Notes: a model not told the origin generated them from the sequence alone. A stretch of 64,000 bases of DNA from Ursus arctos (GCF_023065955.2 NW_026622974.1:27001718-27065717), one strand, 5' to 3'. Positions 24,085 through 36,525 are shown, numbered from the stretch's first letter. Numbers and translations are program-made.

Positions 24085-24480
24085 TTAAGAAGCATACAGC
24101 TAGCTCAATAGAAAAGCCTGTCCAAAATTAGTTTTAATTCAAGAAGGGTTATCCAAAGTTGTAGTGGGGAGTGAAAAGCATAGAGGCAGACTAAGAAAAA
24201 ACATTTGAACTAGGTCTTAAGGGATAGACAATGCTTTTAATAGAAATGTTGGAAAGTAGTTCCAAAGGACAGGGTACAGTGTGAGCCAAGGCATGGACTC
24301 ACGAAAGTACAGGGTGCATTTAGGTAATAAATCATCTGATACGATTTGGGCTCAGAGTGGAAAAAGGGATTAGGAAATATAAATGAAAATGTTGGTTGAA
24401 GCCAGATGAAAAGGCTTGAATGACAGCTGTAGAGTTAAGACTATTCTTAAGGGTAATGAGGGACCAAGAAAGAATGGTGA
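24085..24480 (+). repeat. Ancient mammalian repeat (family A-like)
   Basis: 'ttgaactaggtcttaaggg', 'gtgagccaaggcatggac', 'gattagg' and 'gccagatgaaaaggcttg' follow the order of the long family A copies at 34865 and 45115. It is strongly diverged and the edges are uncertain. Confidence 0.45.
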
Positions 24481-25929
24481 GTTTGGTTGAGTTTTTCTGT
24501 CTTCTTGTCACATTCACATTGATTACAAAAATGAGAAATGTAAAGAAAATATACATATTTAGGATACAAAATCATCGAAGAGTTTGAATCACTTAAAATT
24601 GCCGTTTTTGAAAGCCAATGACTGTCAAATGTCATATAGTTCACCTTGGTAAATTCATCCTTGCCTTGTTTTATGAAAAGAGATTCTTACAATGTAACAC
24701 AATTAAAATTGAGAGAAGCAGCACTATGATTTAGTGCAAAAAACAATGGATTGATTCTACAGTTTTTTTCGACCACCTAAGCACATTGTGAGGCACATTA
24801 TATATCTCTGGTCATTAATTGTTACTAGACTCATTTTAAGGATAAATTATGACCAGAGCATTCATATAAATTTCCCCCAAATCATTAACTAATCATTAAG
24901 TAAATGATAGTGTTGGAATTCAAAGGTACATCGTTTTGCTTTTGGTTTCTTTGGATTTTGATTTGAACTTATATTTGAGTTTGGAGATAAATTTAAAAAA
25001 AAAAACACTAATTACACACTAATTGCTCCACTAAAATCAAGCTTTGTGCTACAGAATAGTACTGGGTTAAGTAGAAAATGCGTAGGAGAAAGAACTTGAT
25101 CTCAGGGCAGGACTTATGGCCTCAGGCATTTAAACTAAGCCCTAAAGATGAAAAAGAACTAACAGGTAAAAGAGCTAAGAGGATTTTAGGCAAAGAAAAC
25201 AGCTTTCTCTATTTTTTTTTTCCTTTTTTTTATTAGCTATATCTCAAGGCAAATTTGCTTGGAAGTAAAAACCAAGGTGTTCAAGAACATACTAGTCTGA
25301 CTCTGGCTCTGCCCCACCCATTGATATGGACACTCATCCTCAAAATCACCCCCACTTATTTCTGAGTCTCCAGGTTATATCTTGCAGTCAGACCACGCGT
25401 CCCTTACAGGTATAGGATCTCCACACCCTCCTGAACTGATAACATCCTAAGGTGCTCATGGTTTAAACTGACAAACTGGAACAGCCAATACATGTAAAAC
25501 AGGAAGCTAGCCTAGGCTATTCCCGAAGCTATTTCTGTCCCAATAAGCTATAATATTACTAGTTTTTATACTGCTCTCATTTGAAAGTGCGGTTTTATTA
25601 GAAACATGGCATAACAAACACATGCAGAGACAAAGGGCAGGGAACAAAGAATCAATTGATCTAGATTCTTCTAGATTCTAGAATACTTTCTGAAGAGACA
25701 GGAAAACTATGTCTCCATTGTGAATGTTTGAATGTTATTTATAAATTTATAATTAGAATTTAGTGCAATTTCTTACTTGCTAAGAAGACAGAAAAATTGC
25801 TTTCATTTAAGAAAGGTTCTAATTTTTTGTTATAACAAAGGATGTCAAACATTAATTTAAAATAGGATAATAGAAAACTTTGAGATTTGGGGGAAGAAAT
25901 AGTGATAGAAACCTAATTTTTGGTTGCTT
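24481..25929. other. Mostly unique stretch
   Basis: No gene seen. A T-rich run lies at 25212-25231. 25085-25200 ('ttaaactaagccctaaag') may be another scrap of family A. The rest is unrecognised. Confidence 0.4.
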
Positions 25930-26871
25930 TTTGATCTTTCTTTTTTCTGGTATTGAATTCATGAATAGAGCAGAGTTCATATTTTGGTATGTCTATATGC
26001 AATTAGCTTCATTTAGGGGTCTTTTCCCTCTGAATGTCCTGCAAATGTCAGATACTAATGTATTTCTAGGTTTTGGTGATGTGACTAAAACTCTATTAAG
26101 CATTCTCATATAGGCCTTTATCAGGTATTTTCCTTGGATAAATATGTAGGAGAGGGATCCTGGGTTCTATGGTAAGTATATGTTTAAAAGAACCTGCCAA
26201 CTACTTTTCTAAAGTGGTTATATCATTTTGTATTCCAGTTAGCAATGTATGAGAGTTTGAGTTGCTCAAAATTTAAACCAACACCTGGTAGCAACAGCTT
26301 AAAAGATTTTAGCCATTCTAATTGTTATATAATGGTATCTTATTGTAGTTTTAATTAGCATTTCTCTAATGATGTGTTAATCTAATGATGGTGAACATTT
26401 TTGCATATGATTCTTACCACCCATACTTGCACATTTAAAAAAATTACATTCTTTGTTTTTATTACTTATGATTGTAGTTGTTCTTTATAAATTTAGAATG
26501 AAAGACTTTTATATTAGACGTGTGTTTTAAATATTTTCCCCAAATCTATGACTTGGCTTTTCATTTTCTTAACAGTGTCTTTTTTAATTGTGTTGATTCT
26601 TTGAGCTTTCCTACATAGGCAATCATATGGTCTGAAAATAAAAAAAAAAATGTTTTATCTATTCCTTTCTAATCTGTATACCTTTTATTTCCTTTTTATA
26701 CTTTTATACTTTATTGCATTGGCTAGGACCACTACCATGACGCTCCCACTACTCCTATTGGCGTTGTAATAGTCAGAGCAGATAGTCTTGCCATGTTCTT
26801 GACCTTAGGTGAAAACATTTTTTCTTTGTGTTGTTAACTGTGGGTTTGTTGTAAGTGTCCTTTGTCAGGTT

Positions 26872-27117
26872 GAAGAAGTTTCTTTCTGGGGGCGCCTGGG
26901 TGGTGCAGTCGTTAAGCGTCTGCCTTCGGCTCAGGGTGCGATCCCGGCGTTCTGGGATCGAGCCCCACATCAGTCTTCTCCGCTAAGAGCCTGCTTCTTC
27001 CTCTCACACTCCCCCTGCTTGTGTTCCCTCTCTCGCTGGCTGTCTCTATCTCTGTCAAATAAATAAATAAAATCTTAAAAAAAAAAAAAAAAGAAGAAGA
27101 AGAAGAAGTTTCTTTCT
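26872..27117 (+). mobile_element. Young bear-type Can-SINE, sense, with perfect 16-bp TSD
   Basis: The body (26888-27101) has the head 'ggggcgcctgggtggtgcag', 'gcgtctgccttcggctcagg', the B-box-like 'gggatcgagcc' and the diagnostic 3' half 'cttgtgttccctctctcgc', 'tggctgtctctatctctgtc'. It ends with an A run and aag repeats. The perfect 16-bp duplication 'gaagaagtttctttct' lies at 26872-26887 and 27102-27117. It is inserted into the antisense LINE-1. Confidence 0.98.
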
Positions 27118-27358
27118 ATTCCTGGTTCACTGAGGGTTTTTATTATGAATGGATCCTGAATTTTGTCAAATGTTTCCATGTCTATTGAGATGATTATATT
27201 TTTGTTAGTATTTTGTTAGCATATCGTTGTTAGTCTGCTGAATATCAAATCAGTCTTGCACTTCTGGGATAAACTCACTTTATTAAGGTAGTATCTTTTT
27301 TCTATACCACTAAATTTTATTTGCTAAAATTCTGTGTATTTGAGAATGTATTTTATAT

Positions 27359-27576
27359 CAATGATTCTTAACTAGGGACAGTTTTGTTCCACAGGAGACT
27401 TTTGGCAATGTCTAAAGACATGTTTTTTGTTACAGCTAGGAGGACAGGGAGGATTTGATACTGGCGTCTAGTGGGTAGAGGCTAGGGATGCTGCTAAATT
27501 GCACAGGAAATCTTCCCCACAACAAAAGAAATTATTTGGCTCCAAATGTCAACAGTGTCAAGTTTGAGAAATTCTG
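27359..27576 (+). mobile_element. MER20 hAT-Charlie element inside LINE-1
   Basis: At 218 bp it is close to full MER20 length, from 'caatgattcttaactaggg' to 'agtttgagaaattctg'. It contains the hallmark 'ttttggcaatgtctaaagac', 'ggcgtctagtgggtagagg' and 'gggatgctgctaaattgc'. The flanking octamers 'ttttatat' and 'ctttatag' (6 of 8 alike) fit the 8-bp TSD of hAT transposons. Confidence 0.93.
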
Positions 27577-28745
27577 CTTTATAGGATTTGAGATCTTTTA
27601 AATTTGCTCACATTTGTTTTATGGCCTAGAATATGACTATCTTGGTCAATGTTCAAATGTACAAATTAAAAAAACGTGTACTCTCTTGATTAGGGGACTG
27701 TCGTATACATGTCAATTAGGAAACTTGGTGTTGTTCCAATCTTCTGTATTCCTATTGAATTTTTATCTACTTGTTCTGTAGATTGCTGAGAGAAGAGTGT
27801 GGCCATCTCCAACTGTAACTGAAGTCTTTACTTCTCCTTTCAGTTCTATCAGTTTTTGCTTCATGTATTATGAAACTATGTAATTAAGTACATTCAGGTT
27901 TTTATAAGTTCTTGAAAAATGTATCTCTTTATCATACATGATATTACCCTTATTCCTTGTAGTATTTCTTGTTGTAAAATCCACTCTTTTTTATTAATAT
28001 ATTATTCCAGCTTTCTGTTGATTGGTGTTTCTTTGGTGTATTTTTTCATCCTTTAATTTTTAACCTATCTGTGTCTCAGTATTTAAAGTGTGCTTTTGTA
28101 CATATCATACAGTTGGGACTTTCTTTAATTCATGCTGGCAATTTCTGTCTCTTAATATGTTTAGAGCATTTATATTTAATGTGATTATTGTTATGGTAGA
28201 CTTAAATCTACCATATCACTAGTTGATTTCCATTGATTCCATATATTCCTTGCTTCTTTTTCTTCTTTTCCTATCTTTGGATTAATTTAAAAATTTTTAT
28301 GATTTTTTAATTTCATTTCTATTATTGTTGTTCCTCTTTTAAATTTTTTTTAGTAGTTGTTCTGAGGTTTACAATTTACATCTTTAACTTATCAGTCTAC
28401 CTTTAAGTATTTTTATACCATTTCACCTATAGTGTAAGAACTTTCCAACACATACTGTATTTACTCCTTCCCATTTATTATGCTGTTGTTATCATCCATT
28501 TTACTTCTGTAGATAATCTCATAATACATTGTTACTAGTTTTGCTTTAGGAAGCTATATAATCTATAAAAGTGATTTAAAGTAAGAAAAAAATCTTTTAT
28601 ACTTACCTTTATTTTTCCATTTCCAGCACCGTTTATTTGTATAACTCCAAATTCCATTTGGTATCTTAAGCATTCCATCTAAAGAACTTTCTTTCACTTT
28701 TCTTGTGCCATAGGTTTGTTGGTTTCAACAGTTAACCTAACTATA

Positions 28746-29151
28746 AACAGCTTAGGTCACCACAGAATTCCAGACACAGTAGAGAGCTGAAGCCTGAGCT
28801 GAGAGTCAGGATATAGCAAGAAGCCTTTGACATTACCAGCTGCCAATTAGGAAAAGTGTGAGAGGTACAAAAACAAGTAAAGGAATAAAAATGTGATTCA
28901 GGGCAATAGTAACATATTTATTTAGTGCCTGTAGTCATCATTGAATGGACTCACTTCTTTAGATTGTGTTGCATATTTATTTATATTTTATTATCTCCAT
29001 TAGTTCACCATTATAAAAAAAAAGTTAGTAAAGTATGCATCTCTAAGAAGGAGGCATGTCAGAGCTAGGCCCTGTCCAGAGTTCTTACTAACTTTGCTGA
29101 CCTAAAGATATAACCAAAGGAATGAAAGTATGTTAAGAAAAAGAGTTTACT
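28746..29151. other. Unique stretch, nothing recognised
   Basis: About 400 bp of unique sequence between two LINE-1 pieces. No gene seen. Confidence 0.4.
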
Positions 29152-29326
29152 TAATACATCACCCAATTGTAATAGCATCGTATGGTGACACATGGTAGCT
29201 ACACTTGTGGTGAACAGAGCATAATGTATAGAGAAGTTGAATCACTATGTTATACACCTGAAACCAGTGTAGCATTGTGTGTCAACTATACTCAAATAAA
29301 TTTTTTTAAAAATAATACATCACCCA
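29152..29326 (+). mobile_element. Very short carnivore LINE-1 3' end with perfect 14-bp TSD
   Basis: Only 147 bp of LINE-1 (29166-29312) is present: 'gtggtgaacagagcataatg', 'gaatcactatgttatacacc', 'gtgtgtcaactatactcaa' and an A-rich end. The perfect duplication 'taatacatcaccca' lies at 29152-29165 and 29313-29326. This is a complete insertion of an extremely 5'-truncated LINE-1. The 85-codon frame across it is spurious. Confidence 0.95.
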
Positions 29327-32009
29327 GAGTAGCCAGAAATTTCAACATGAATATTTATGAGAAAGAATCCATTGAAACTAGAGGTTTAGTAAGTGGGGAA
29401 GGGATATTGGGGTACCTTTGGCTTTTAAGAACTTTCTAAAAAGTCAAAGGCCCTACATGATGCTTCTCATCTCAGATAAACCTGGCTGTCCAGCACACAA
29501 CCACTACTAACAGCAATCAAAAATTGCATAAAATCCTTTGAAATAATTGTTCTCTTCATTAAGATTCCTCTCTGGGAATGTGAAAAGATGGGGTCTAAAC
29601 CCAAAAACCAATCCATAAATTTTGGAGCTGTAAGTCTGAGGTCAAAAGACATAAATCTCAGCAAACAGATTTCCTTTGCTCCAAGGCTATCAGTCTCTCC
29701 CACTCCAGTTACAAGCAAAGCATAATGATGTTTTATGTTTGAATGATCAGTTCAAGCTGATGATGGCGAAGGTTAAAGGAGGAGCATATCTAAGTTCAGC
29801 TTTATATAATAATAGCCTGCCTCTTTACATTTTTATTCAGTTCCTCAATAGAATGATAATTATGCAGCTGAGTATTTTGAAATAATTATTTCTAGTAGAA
29901 ATGTTGCCCAAGTTTTACCTATACATAAACGGAAGACTGCCTCTTCCATAAGGAGCCTTCCCACTTTACCTGGTACAGTCCCAGTTTATAGCCCTTTCAT
30001 TCTCAAAATGTAGCTTGGATGAAAATATAAAGCCACAAGTCACCCTGCTAATGAGCCACTCCTCAAGAGATAGCTCCTTCATAGAGGGGAAACTACTAGC
30101 TAAATATACCTACAGATAGCATTAAAAACTGCTAAAAAGTAAATGCCATACATTTTTAAATCACATTAAATGAACTAATGCAAAAGAAGCATGATATAAG
30201 TAAAGAGATAAAGCTTCACACATAAAAGGTCCAATCTTTTTTCAACCTGAAGTGCCTATGGGACTTAAAACTACAGCTAGACGAAAAGGGAAGGAAGTAG
30301 ATAAGATGTGCAAATGAGACAACGGTTACACAAAGGGTGAAGAAGCAAGGAGAAGATAGCTGTTACTGAACAGAGCTGACTGAAACACTCAGCATTCTTG
30401 TCCCAGAATGACACAGAACTCTCAGCAAATATCACGAGAAAGGCAAAGGATCCTTTTTCCAGATGACAGACTTTCTCATCACGATGAGGGAGTGCTCCTG
30501 TTGGACTTTGTCTATACTTGGTAATTTTTTATTAATAAACCATGTCCAGTAATTTATGCTGAACCAACAAAGGCTCTTATTGGAAGAGCAGTGTTAGCCT
30601 CCAGATTTGGGTCTAATACACAATGTAGCAAAGTCTCTTGGGTAAGGTTTTAAGAGCAATTAGAGATAATTAAAAAGACAGGCTTGTCAGCACCTGAACA
30701 ATGTGGAAAAAAGAGCCAGTGACTTGGCTTTTGATTTTGAGCTGCACCCAAGTTAAAGCTGAATACAATTGTTTTTTTAGGAGTGAGTGTGTTGGGGGAG
30801 GTGGTTATGTGAATGGGGTGAGAGGGTTCATAATCATAGATACCAGATCAGCTTTGGAATAAAAGTGAAAGGCATTCTTAGTTGCTTTCAAAACCTCTAA
30901 AAATAGCCTGATGTCTCTGCCAAAGCTAATATAGACAGGATTCCCATGGAAACCCTCTGGGCTAGAAGGGGCGGGGTATTATTTTTTTCACCAGTTATTG
31001 GTTGAATACATCTGTCCATTAACACATCACTCTTCCTCATAACGTAGGATTGTTATCTGTTGTCAAAACTGATGAACCAAACCCTAAAGGTACCTAGTTT
31101 TTCTGATCTACTTATCTAATGAGGAAAAGAAAGTACAGCAGTGACTATACTTGATAGAAAATTTTCACAAGGGAAGCTAAACAGAAAAAAAAAAAAAAAA
31201 ACCCAAAACCACGTGTCACCTTGTTCACATTCTGTGCTTATGCTTTTAGTTTTCACAACTAGTTTTCTAATTCCTAGTTTGAGTCCATGGTCATGGCCAG
31301 ATTTTATTATATTATTTGTCTCATATATTTGTCTATGATAATGGCCACCCTACTTTACATTTTTTTCATTTGGGGGGGTCCCATATCTGGATTTATTTGT
31401 TAATTCTGAGAAACTAAGAAGAATGAAAAGATAGAAGGTAAGTCTGAATTTGATTGTAAAGTTAGCCCTCGGGCAGTCTTATTTTCTTTACTTGCAGACA
31501 GAAGGTAAAAATTTAAGAAAATATTAAGAGCCAGGAATGATCGGTTTATTTGTCTCTTTTCTCTTAGAATTATAGCATCTTTGGGAAAAAAAAAAATTAA
31601 CAAAATAACCAGGTACAATCACCATCATTTACAGGTACTAAGATCAAAAGAACTTAAACATTTTTAAAGATTACAAAAAACAGAAGTATAGTAAAATTAT
31701 AAAGGTATTTTCCACCTAGGTTTAATAGATAAAAATATGAGTAATTTAATGACTAATTGACAGTCATTGAAAAAAATTCTACAACTTCATTCTTTCATCT
31801 TTTCGTCTTTAGCTTAATAGTATTTTCTAAGCCACATTATAAAAAACTAATTAATGTATATACATAGTTCTTGATATCCAAAATACATCCATATAAATCA
31901 GATTTAATCATCACAAATATAAATATAAAAGGTTATAAAGTCATAATTTTTCATAGTTCTTCCAGTATTATTAAATAATATACAAAGCCATCATATGTCA
32001 TTTCGTTTC
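29327..32009. other. 2.7-kb repeat-poor stretch
   Basis: I recognise no repeat family, RNA gene or coding exon here. An A17 run at 31185-31201 has no recognisable SINE, LINE or gene copy upstream. The longest frames are about 80 codons and carry no domain I know. Confidence 0.5.
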
Positions 32010-32229
32010 TTTATGTGGTTAATTTTTTTTAAGATTTTGTTTATTTGTCAGAGACAGAGAGAGAGAGAGCACAAGCAGGGGGAGCGGCAGGCAGAGGAAG
32101 GAGCAGGCTCCCCACTGAGCAAGGAGCCCAGTGCAGGGCTCCATCCCAGGACCCTGGGATCATGACCTGAGCCGAAGGCAGATCCTTAACTGACTGAGCC
32201 ACCCAGGAGTCTGTTTATATGGTTAATTT
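32010..32229 (-). mobile_element. Can-SINE, antisense, with 16-bp TSD
   Basis: The body (32026-32213) has 'ttaagattttgtttatttg', 'agagagagagagcacaag', 'gggctccatcccaggacc', 'gatcatgacctgagccg' and the head 'gagccacccagg'. The duplication is 'tttatgtggttaattt' (32010-32025) against 'tttatatggttaattt' (32214-32229), one mismatch. It is a middle-aged subfamily copy. Confidence 0.96.
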
Positions 32230-34355
32230 GACCTGTGGTTCTAAAAGACATCTTTTCAGTAATTGCAATATGCATACTTTCTTGCTTAGTATTTATATCT
32301 TTAAATAAGGATTGGGAAAGGGATGCAATAATCTAATTATGGTTCATTATCCTTAAATATTCGGTGAAATTTCATTTTAGGATATTCTTAGCACCAGTAA
32401 TAGTAGTGGCAGTTGGAAACAAACCTTTGATAAGCAGAAGTCACTGAGATTTCTAGATAGTATCTGGAATGCCCAAGGCCAGGTGCTGAAAAGGCCTGGT
32501 TTTCCTCCTCCAGGAGGCCTGTGCAAAGGAATCTGCGAGTTCCACACATACCCCTCTTCATCACTAGAATGGGCTTGAGACATGTCCAGAAAATATTTTC
32601 ATTACTCCCAGCCCCACCTGCAGGAGGTATTCACTATTAGCCAGAGAGAACCCCACTAGAGGAGTCCAGTCAATCAAAAATATCTGTTGGCATTCTATAT
32701 ATGGAGAATTCATAAAATCACATTAAATGTTTGGGGGGAAATAAAAAATAGGATATCACAGTCAGGAAAGAATGCTGGTGTGTGTGTGTGTGTGTGTGTG
32801 TGTGTAACTTTACAGATTTAAAAATATTAGTGCATGATTTTAATTTTGTAAGAATGCATTAAGAGGTGAGGAGGGAAAGCACAGCGTAAAAATGATAAGC
32901 CCATGGCTTTGCCATTAAATAGCTGGGTGGTCTTAGAATGTTTTTTTTTTTTTAAATATGTTTTTAATTTGGACCCTCCACATCTTTTAACTGAAAAGAT
33001 GATGCATTTAGTGGTGTGATAGCAGATCATTTATCTTTTTAATCAGACATTAGCTTTCACAGTAGTCAAATAGCCCTTGACACTGAAGGATTTTGTAAGC
33101 GTCAGGGACAAAAGGCAGCGTAGTATGGTCAAATGTGATACTATTGGAATCTATAAGAACGTTTATTTATATTAATATTTAAAGTTGGACAGCTTTTCCT
33201 AGGTACGAGAAGAAACACAACCTATTGTCTAAATAATAAAAGGATGGCACTGTGTTGTGAGTAAATGAGTAATACTGCACAATGTTTGCTACTATTTGAA
33301 CAAGTTACATTTACTGCTGTGTCTCAAGAATTAAGTAAATGTATTACATTCATCCATTTCAGTTAAATTTTCTTTTTAAGCTTTCTGCTAAATTGGCCTA
33401 TCATTGTCATTTGAATCTGATTTAAGCATTTAATCTCATCTTCCCAAGATATAAACCATTTTAGTAGTGCTTATAGTAAGCACACAAAAAAACCCTACAC
33501 AATTATATTAAGCTATTATCTAGAATCAGATTCATTTTTATATAACAATAATAAATGGTAGATTTTAGTTATCTATAAACTGTAAATAACATAATACATC
33601 CATCACTTATTTATTACAAACATAAAAGTTCTCTTTCATATAAAGATATATCTTCTTATTTATTTTTCTAAAAAAGTGCTAGTGCCCAGGGCCCTCAGTG
33701 TGTCACTTCACAACACATTGAACAGTATTAACAAACCGTACATTAATTATTTCTTAAACAGACATAATAGCCCCACAGGCAGGATGTGTTGGCCTTAAAG
33801 GGATGAGTTATCATAAACACTATCTGTGTAGACATTTGCAAGAAACAGCGTGGGAGTTAAAATTACAGGTTCAAGAACCTATTTTTCATCTTTCTCCCAC
33901 ACATATACTCATCTCCTGTCATATTCTTTCCTAAAAGTTTGCAAATTTCCAGTTTTTCTTAATAAACTCTTCCTTTAAATAAATGCATAAAATGTCAATT
34001 ATAAGTCACGCTTGGTGCCCTTTATTGTCTTGTGTAAAGATTCTTAATATCTGAATGCTTATCACATAAATTCTTACAATTCTAATGCTTTGGTACGGAA
34101 CAAATTATGTTATCAAAGGAAAGGTGTTCATTTCAGGTCTGAGACCTCTATTGTAGTATCTGTCACAAAAGGAAGGTTCCAGCTAGTGCTTTCTCTGAAT
34201 TCCATGATATTCTAGTTAAGGTTTGGCAAGTAAAGAGGGAGAAAGCCTAAAAGGAGGGAGATGCAAGGAGGAACATTTTTAATGCTCCATGTTTCTAAGT
34301 AGTCCCTTGAGGGGTAATCATGTGCTGTTGTGGCAAGAACAAGACATTTGGAGGA
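32230..34355. other. 2.1-kb repeat-poor stretch
   Basis: Mostly unique, AT-rich sequence, with a (TG)n run at 32778-32805 and a T run at 32940-32953. No gene or family repeat recognised. Confidence 0.5.
32778..32805. repeat. (GT)14 microsatellite
   Basis: An uninterrupted 28-base GT run in unique sequence. Confidence 0.95.
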
Positions 34356-34475
34356 GAAAAAAGAAACCTGAACTAAGTTATGGCTCCACCATTTCCTTGT
34401 CCTGCGTCCTTGGGAAAGTCACATCTGTCTTTGCACTTTAATCTCCATCTCAGTATACAACACTAATGAATATAG
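34356..34475 (+). repeat. MIR fragment, sense
   Basis: 'ttatggctccaccatttcc', 'tgcgtccttgggaaagtcac' and 'tttgcactttaatctccatc' follow the first half of MIR. The 3' half is not recognisable. Confidence 0.6.
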
Positions 34476-34864
34476 GGTTTGGGAGCATATCAGAAGCTTG
34501 TTTTTGTAAAATGACCCTGTAAACTCCAAGTTACTGTAGAAATACAAGATCTAATGATCATTATTTTGATGATGGCTAACTAGAATAGAAAATCTAAGTA
34601 AGTCAAGTCACTAGAAAGGCTGCATTTGCCAAGGTCATACTCAGAGCACTAAGCAAATGTTGTGAATATGTGATGTCTAATCATGAGGAAACACCTTGCG
34701 AGTGTAATTAGAAAATTTGTATGAATTAAAAATTACATCCATTTGGAATGACAAAAGCAAAAATAAAAGTGAACAAAAAGCTGTGTGAGACTTTATTAGG
34801 ATATATTCCTCTAACTAGAAATTGGTGCTTGGTATCAGATAAGATGAAAAAAATATAAACCATT

Positions 34865-35855
34865 TGATGTGATAAATAGATATTAAGCATCTAATATATG
34901 CCAACTACTATACTAGTTACTAAGGATACTGTGGTGAGCCAGACAAGCATGCTTTCTCACCTCTTGGGGTTTATATTCTAGTTGGGGGTGGTGGGGAGAG
35001 GCATGCAATCATCAATAAGTAGGAAGAATATCAAGTCAAGATAAGGACTGTGGAGAAAACTAAAAACAGAGCAATGAGTGAGAATGACTGGTGTCTGCTT
35101 TCCCCTAGGTGATTAGGAAAGTCCCTTCTGATGAGGTGATATTTAAGCTGAAGTCTCAATGACCAAAAATAAGCCAGCCCTGTGCAGGCCTGGGTATGAG
35201 TGTTCCATGATGAAGGACCAGTTAATAATAAAAAACGCCCTAAAATTGGAGTGAGCTAGATGTGCTTGAGGGTCAGTGTAGCTGGAATGTACTGGTCAAG
35301 GTGAAAGTGTGGACTAAGATACTGAGAGGTACGAGATAGCTCATATCTACCTTCCTGTACCACTTGTAAGGCGTTTGGGTTGTATTATATGATTATATTG
35401 TATGCATTGTGTTGTATTTGTATTGTATAATATGATGAGTTGCCACTGGAGAGTTTTAAGCTAGAGAAGGACTTGATATGATTAGCATATTAAAAAAAAT
35501 GCTCTATGGGTAGTAGACTATAAGAGGCAAAAATAGAAGCCAAGAAGACCCATTAGGAGATTGCTGAATTGTCAGTAAGAGACCATAGCGGCTTGGGGCA
35601 TGTCAGTGGCTCAGTCAGTTGAGCGTCTGACTCTTGATTTCGGCTCAGATCATGATCTCAGAGTCGTGAGATGAAGCCCTGTGGCAGGCTCCATGCTCAG
35701 CATGGAGTCTCCTTAGGATCCTCTCTCTCCCTCTCTCTGTCCCTTCCCCTTTTTGCTCTAAATAAAAAAATAACAATGAATGAATGAATAAAATCTTTAA
35801 AAAAAGAGATAGAGACCATAGTAGCTTAAACTAGTATATTAACTAGGAATAAAAT
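34865..35855 (+). repeat. Long ancient mammalian repeat (family A), interrupted by a Can-SINE
   Basis: Landmarks in order: 'ttaagcatctaatatatgcc', 'ggatactgtggtgagccag', 'ggggtttatattctagttgg', 'cttctgatgaggtgatattt', 'gtgtagctggaatgtactgg', 'gttgccactggagagttt' and 'aggacttgatatgattagc', then 'ttgctgaattgtcagtaag'. After the SINE it resumes with 'gtagcttaaactag'. I recognise this order from many mammalian loci but am unsure of the family name. It is non-coding. Confidence 0.65.
35578..35827 (+). mobile_element. Can-SINE, older subfamily, sense, with 17-bp TSD
   Basis: The body (35595-35810) has 'tgtcagtggctcagtcagtt', 'gagcgtctgactcttgattt', 'atgatctcagagtcgtgag', 'atcctctctctccctctc', an aatg expansion and an A-rich tail. 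The TSD is 'agagaccatagcggctt' against 'agagaccatagtagctt' (15 of 17). It is inserted into family A. Confidence 0.95.
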
Positions 35856-36324
35856 CATTTTTTATTCATTTGTTCATTCAACAATGTTTATTGATGGCCT
35901 GTACATGCCAAATCCTGTTCTAGGCATCAGGCTTGCAGCAAAAATCAAAAGCAAAGAAACCTCCCTCCCTTATGTAGTTTATATTCAGTGATGAATATAG
36001 ACAATCAAGGAGAATGATGGGTGGTGAGACTACATTAGATAGTTTGGTCAATGAAGATTTCTGATCAGACATAAATGAAGTGAGGGAGCAAGCATCGCAG
36101 TTGTCTGGAGAAAGAAGGACTTGGGCAGAGGGTAGCAAGAAGAACCTAGAATGGGAATGTGCTTCGAGAATTGCAACAACAGCAGTGTGGCTGCAGCACA
36201 ACTGGGTAGGAGGCATGTGGCAAGAGTTGGGGTCTGGAGGCTAGCTCGGGCAAGAGCATGCAGGGTTGGCTAGACATGGTAAGGACTTTGGATTTTGTTC
36301 TAAATTTTATGAAAATCCAATTTC

Positions 36325-36476
36325 AATACTAGATATTTACCCAAAGGATACAAAAATACTGATTTAAGGGGGCACATGCACCCCAATGTTTATAGCAGCA
36401 TTATCAACAATAGCCAAATTATGAAAGGAGCCCAAATGTCTATCGACTGATGAATGGATAAAGAAGATGTGGTATG

Positions 36477-36525
<49 letters not shown>

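Larger units (their letters stand above)
25930..28745 (-). mobile_element. Long antisense LINE-1 (L1M-type), interrupted twice
   Basis: A near-continuous antisense LINE-1. The 3' untranslated region is on the left ('ggttatatcattttgtattcc', shown in part, and 'cttattgtagttttaattagc'), followed by antisense ORF2 text ('ccatgtctattgagatg', 'gaatatgactatcttggtc', 'ggcaatttctgtctctta'). It then runs to 'ttccatttccagcaccg' and 'aaagaactttctttcac'. Stops in every frame show that it is dead. It carries a Can-SINE (26888-27101) and a MER20 (27359-27576). Edges are approximate. Confidence 0.85.

Noticed and set aside
31185..31201. A17 run that might be the tail of a processed gene copy
   Set aside because: I see no recognisable gene-derived sequence upstream and no flanking duplication.
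34676..34700. 'taatcatgaggaaaca' resembling an old LINE-1 3' end
   Set aside because: The matching text is too short, and the neighbouring sequence does not continue in the LINE-1 order.
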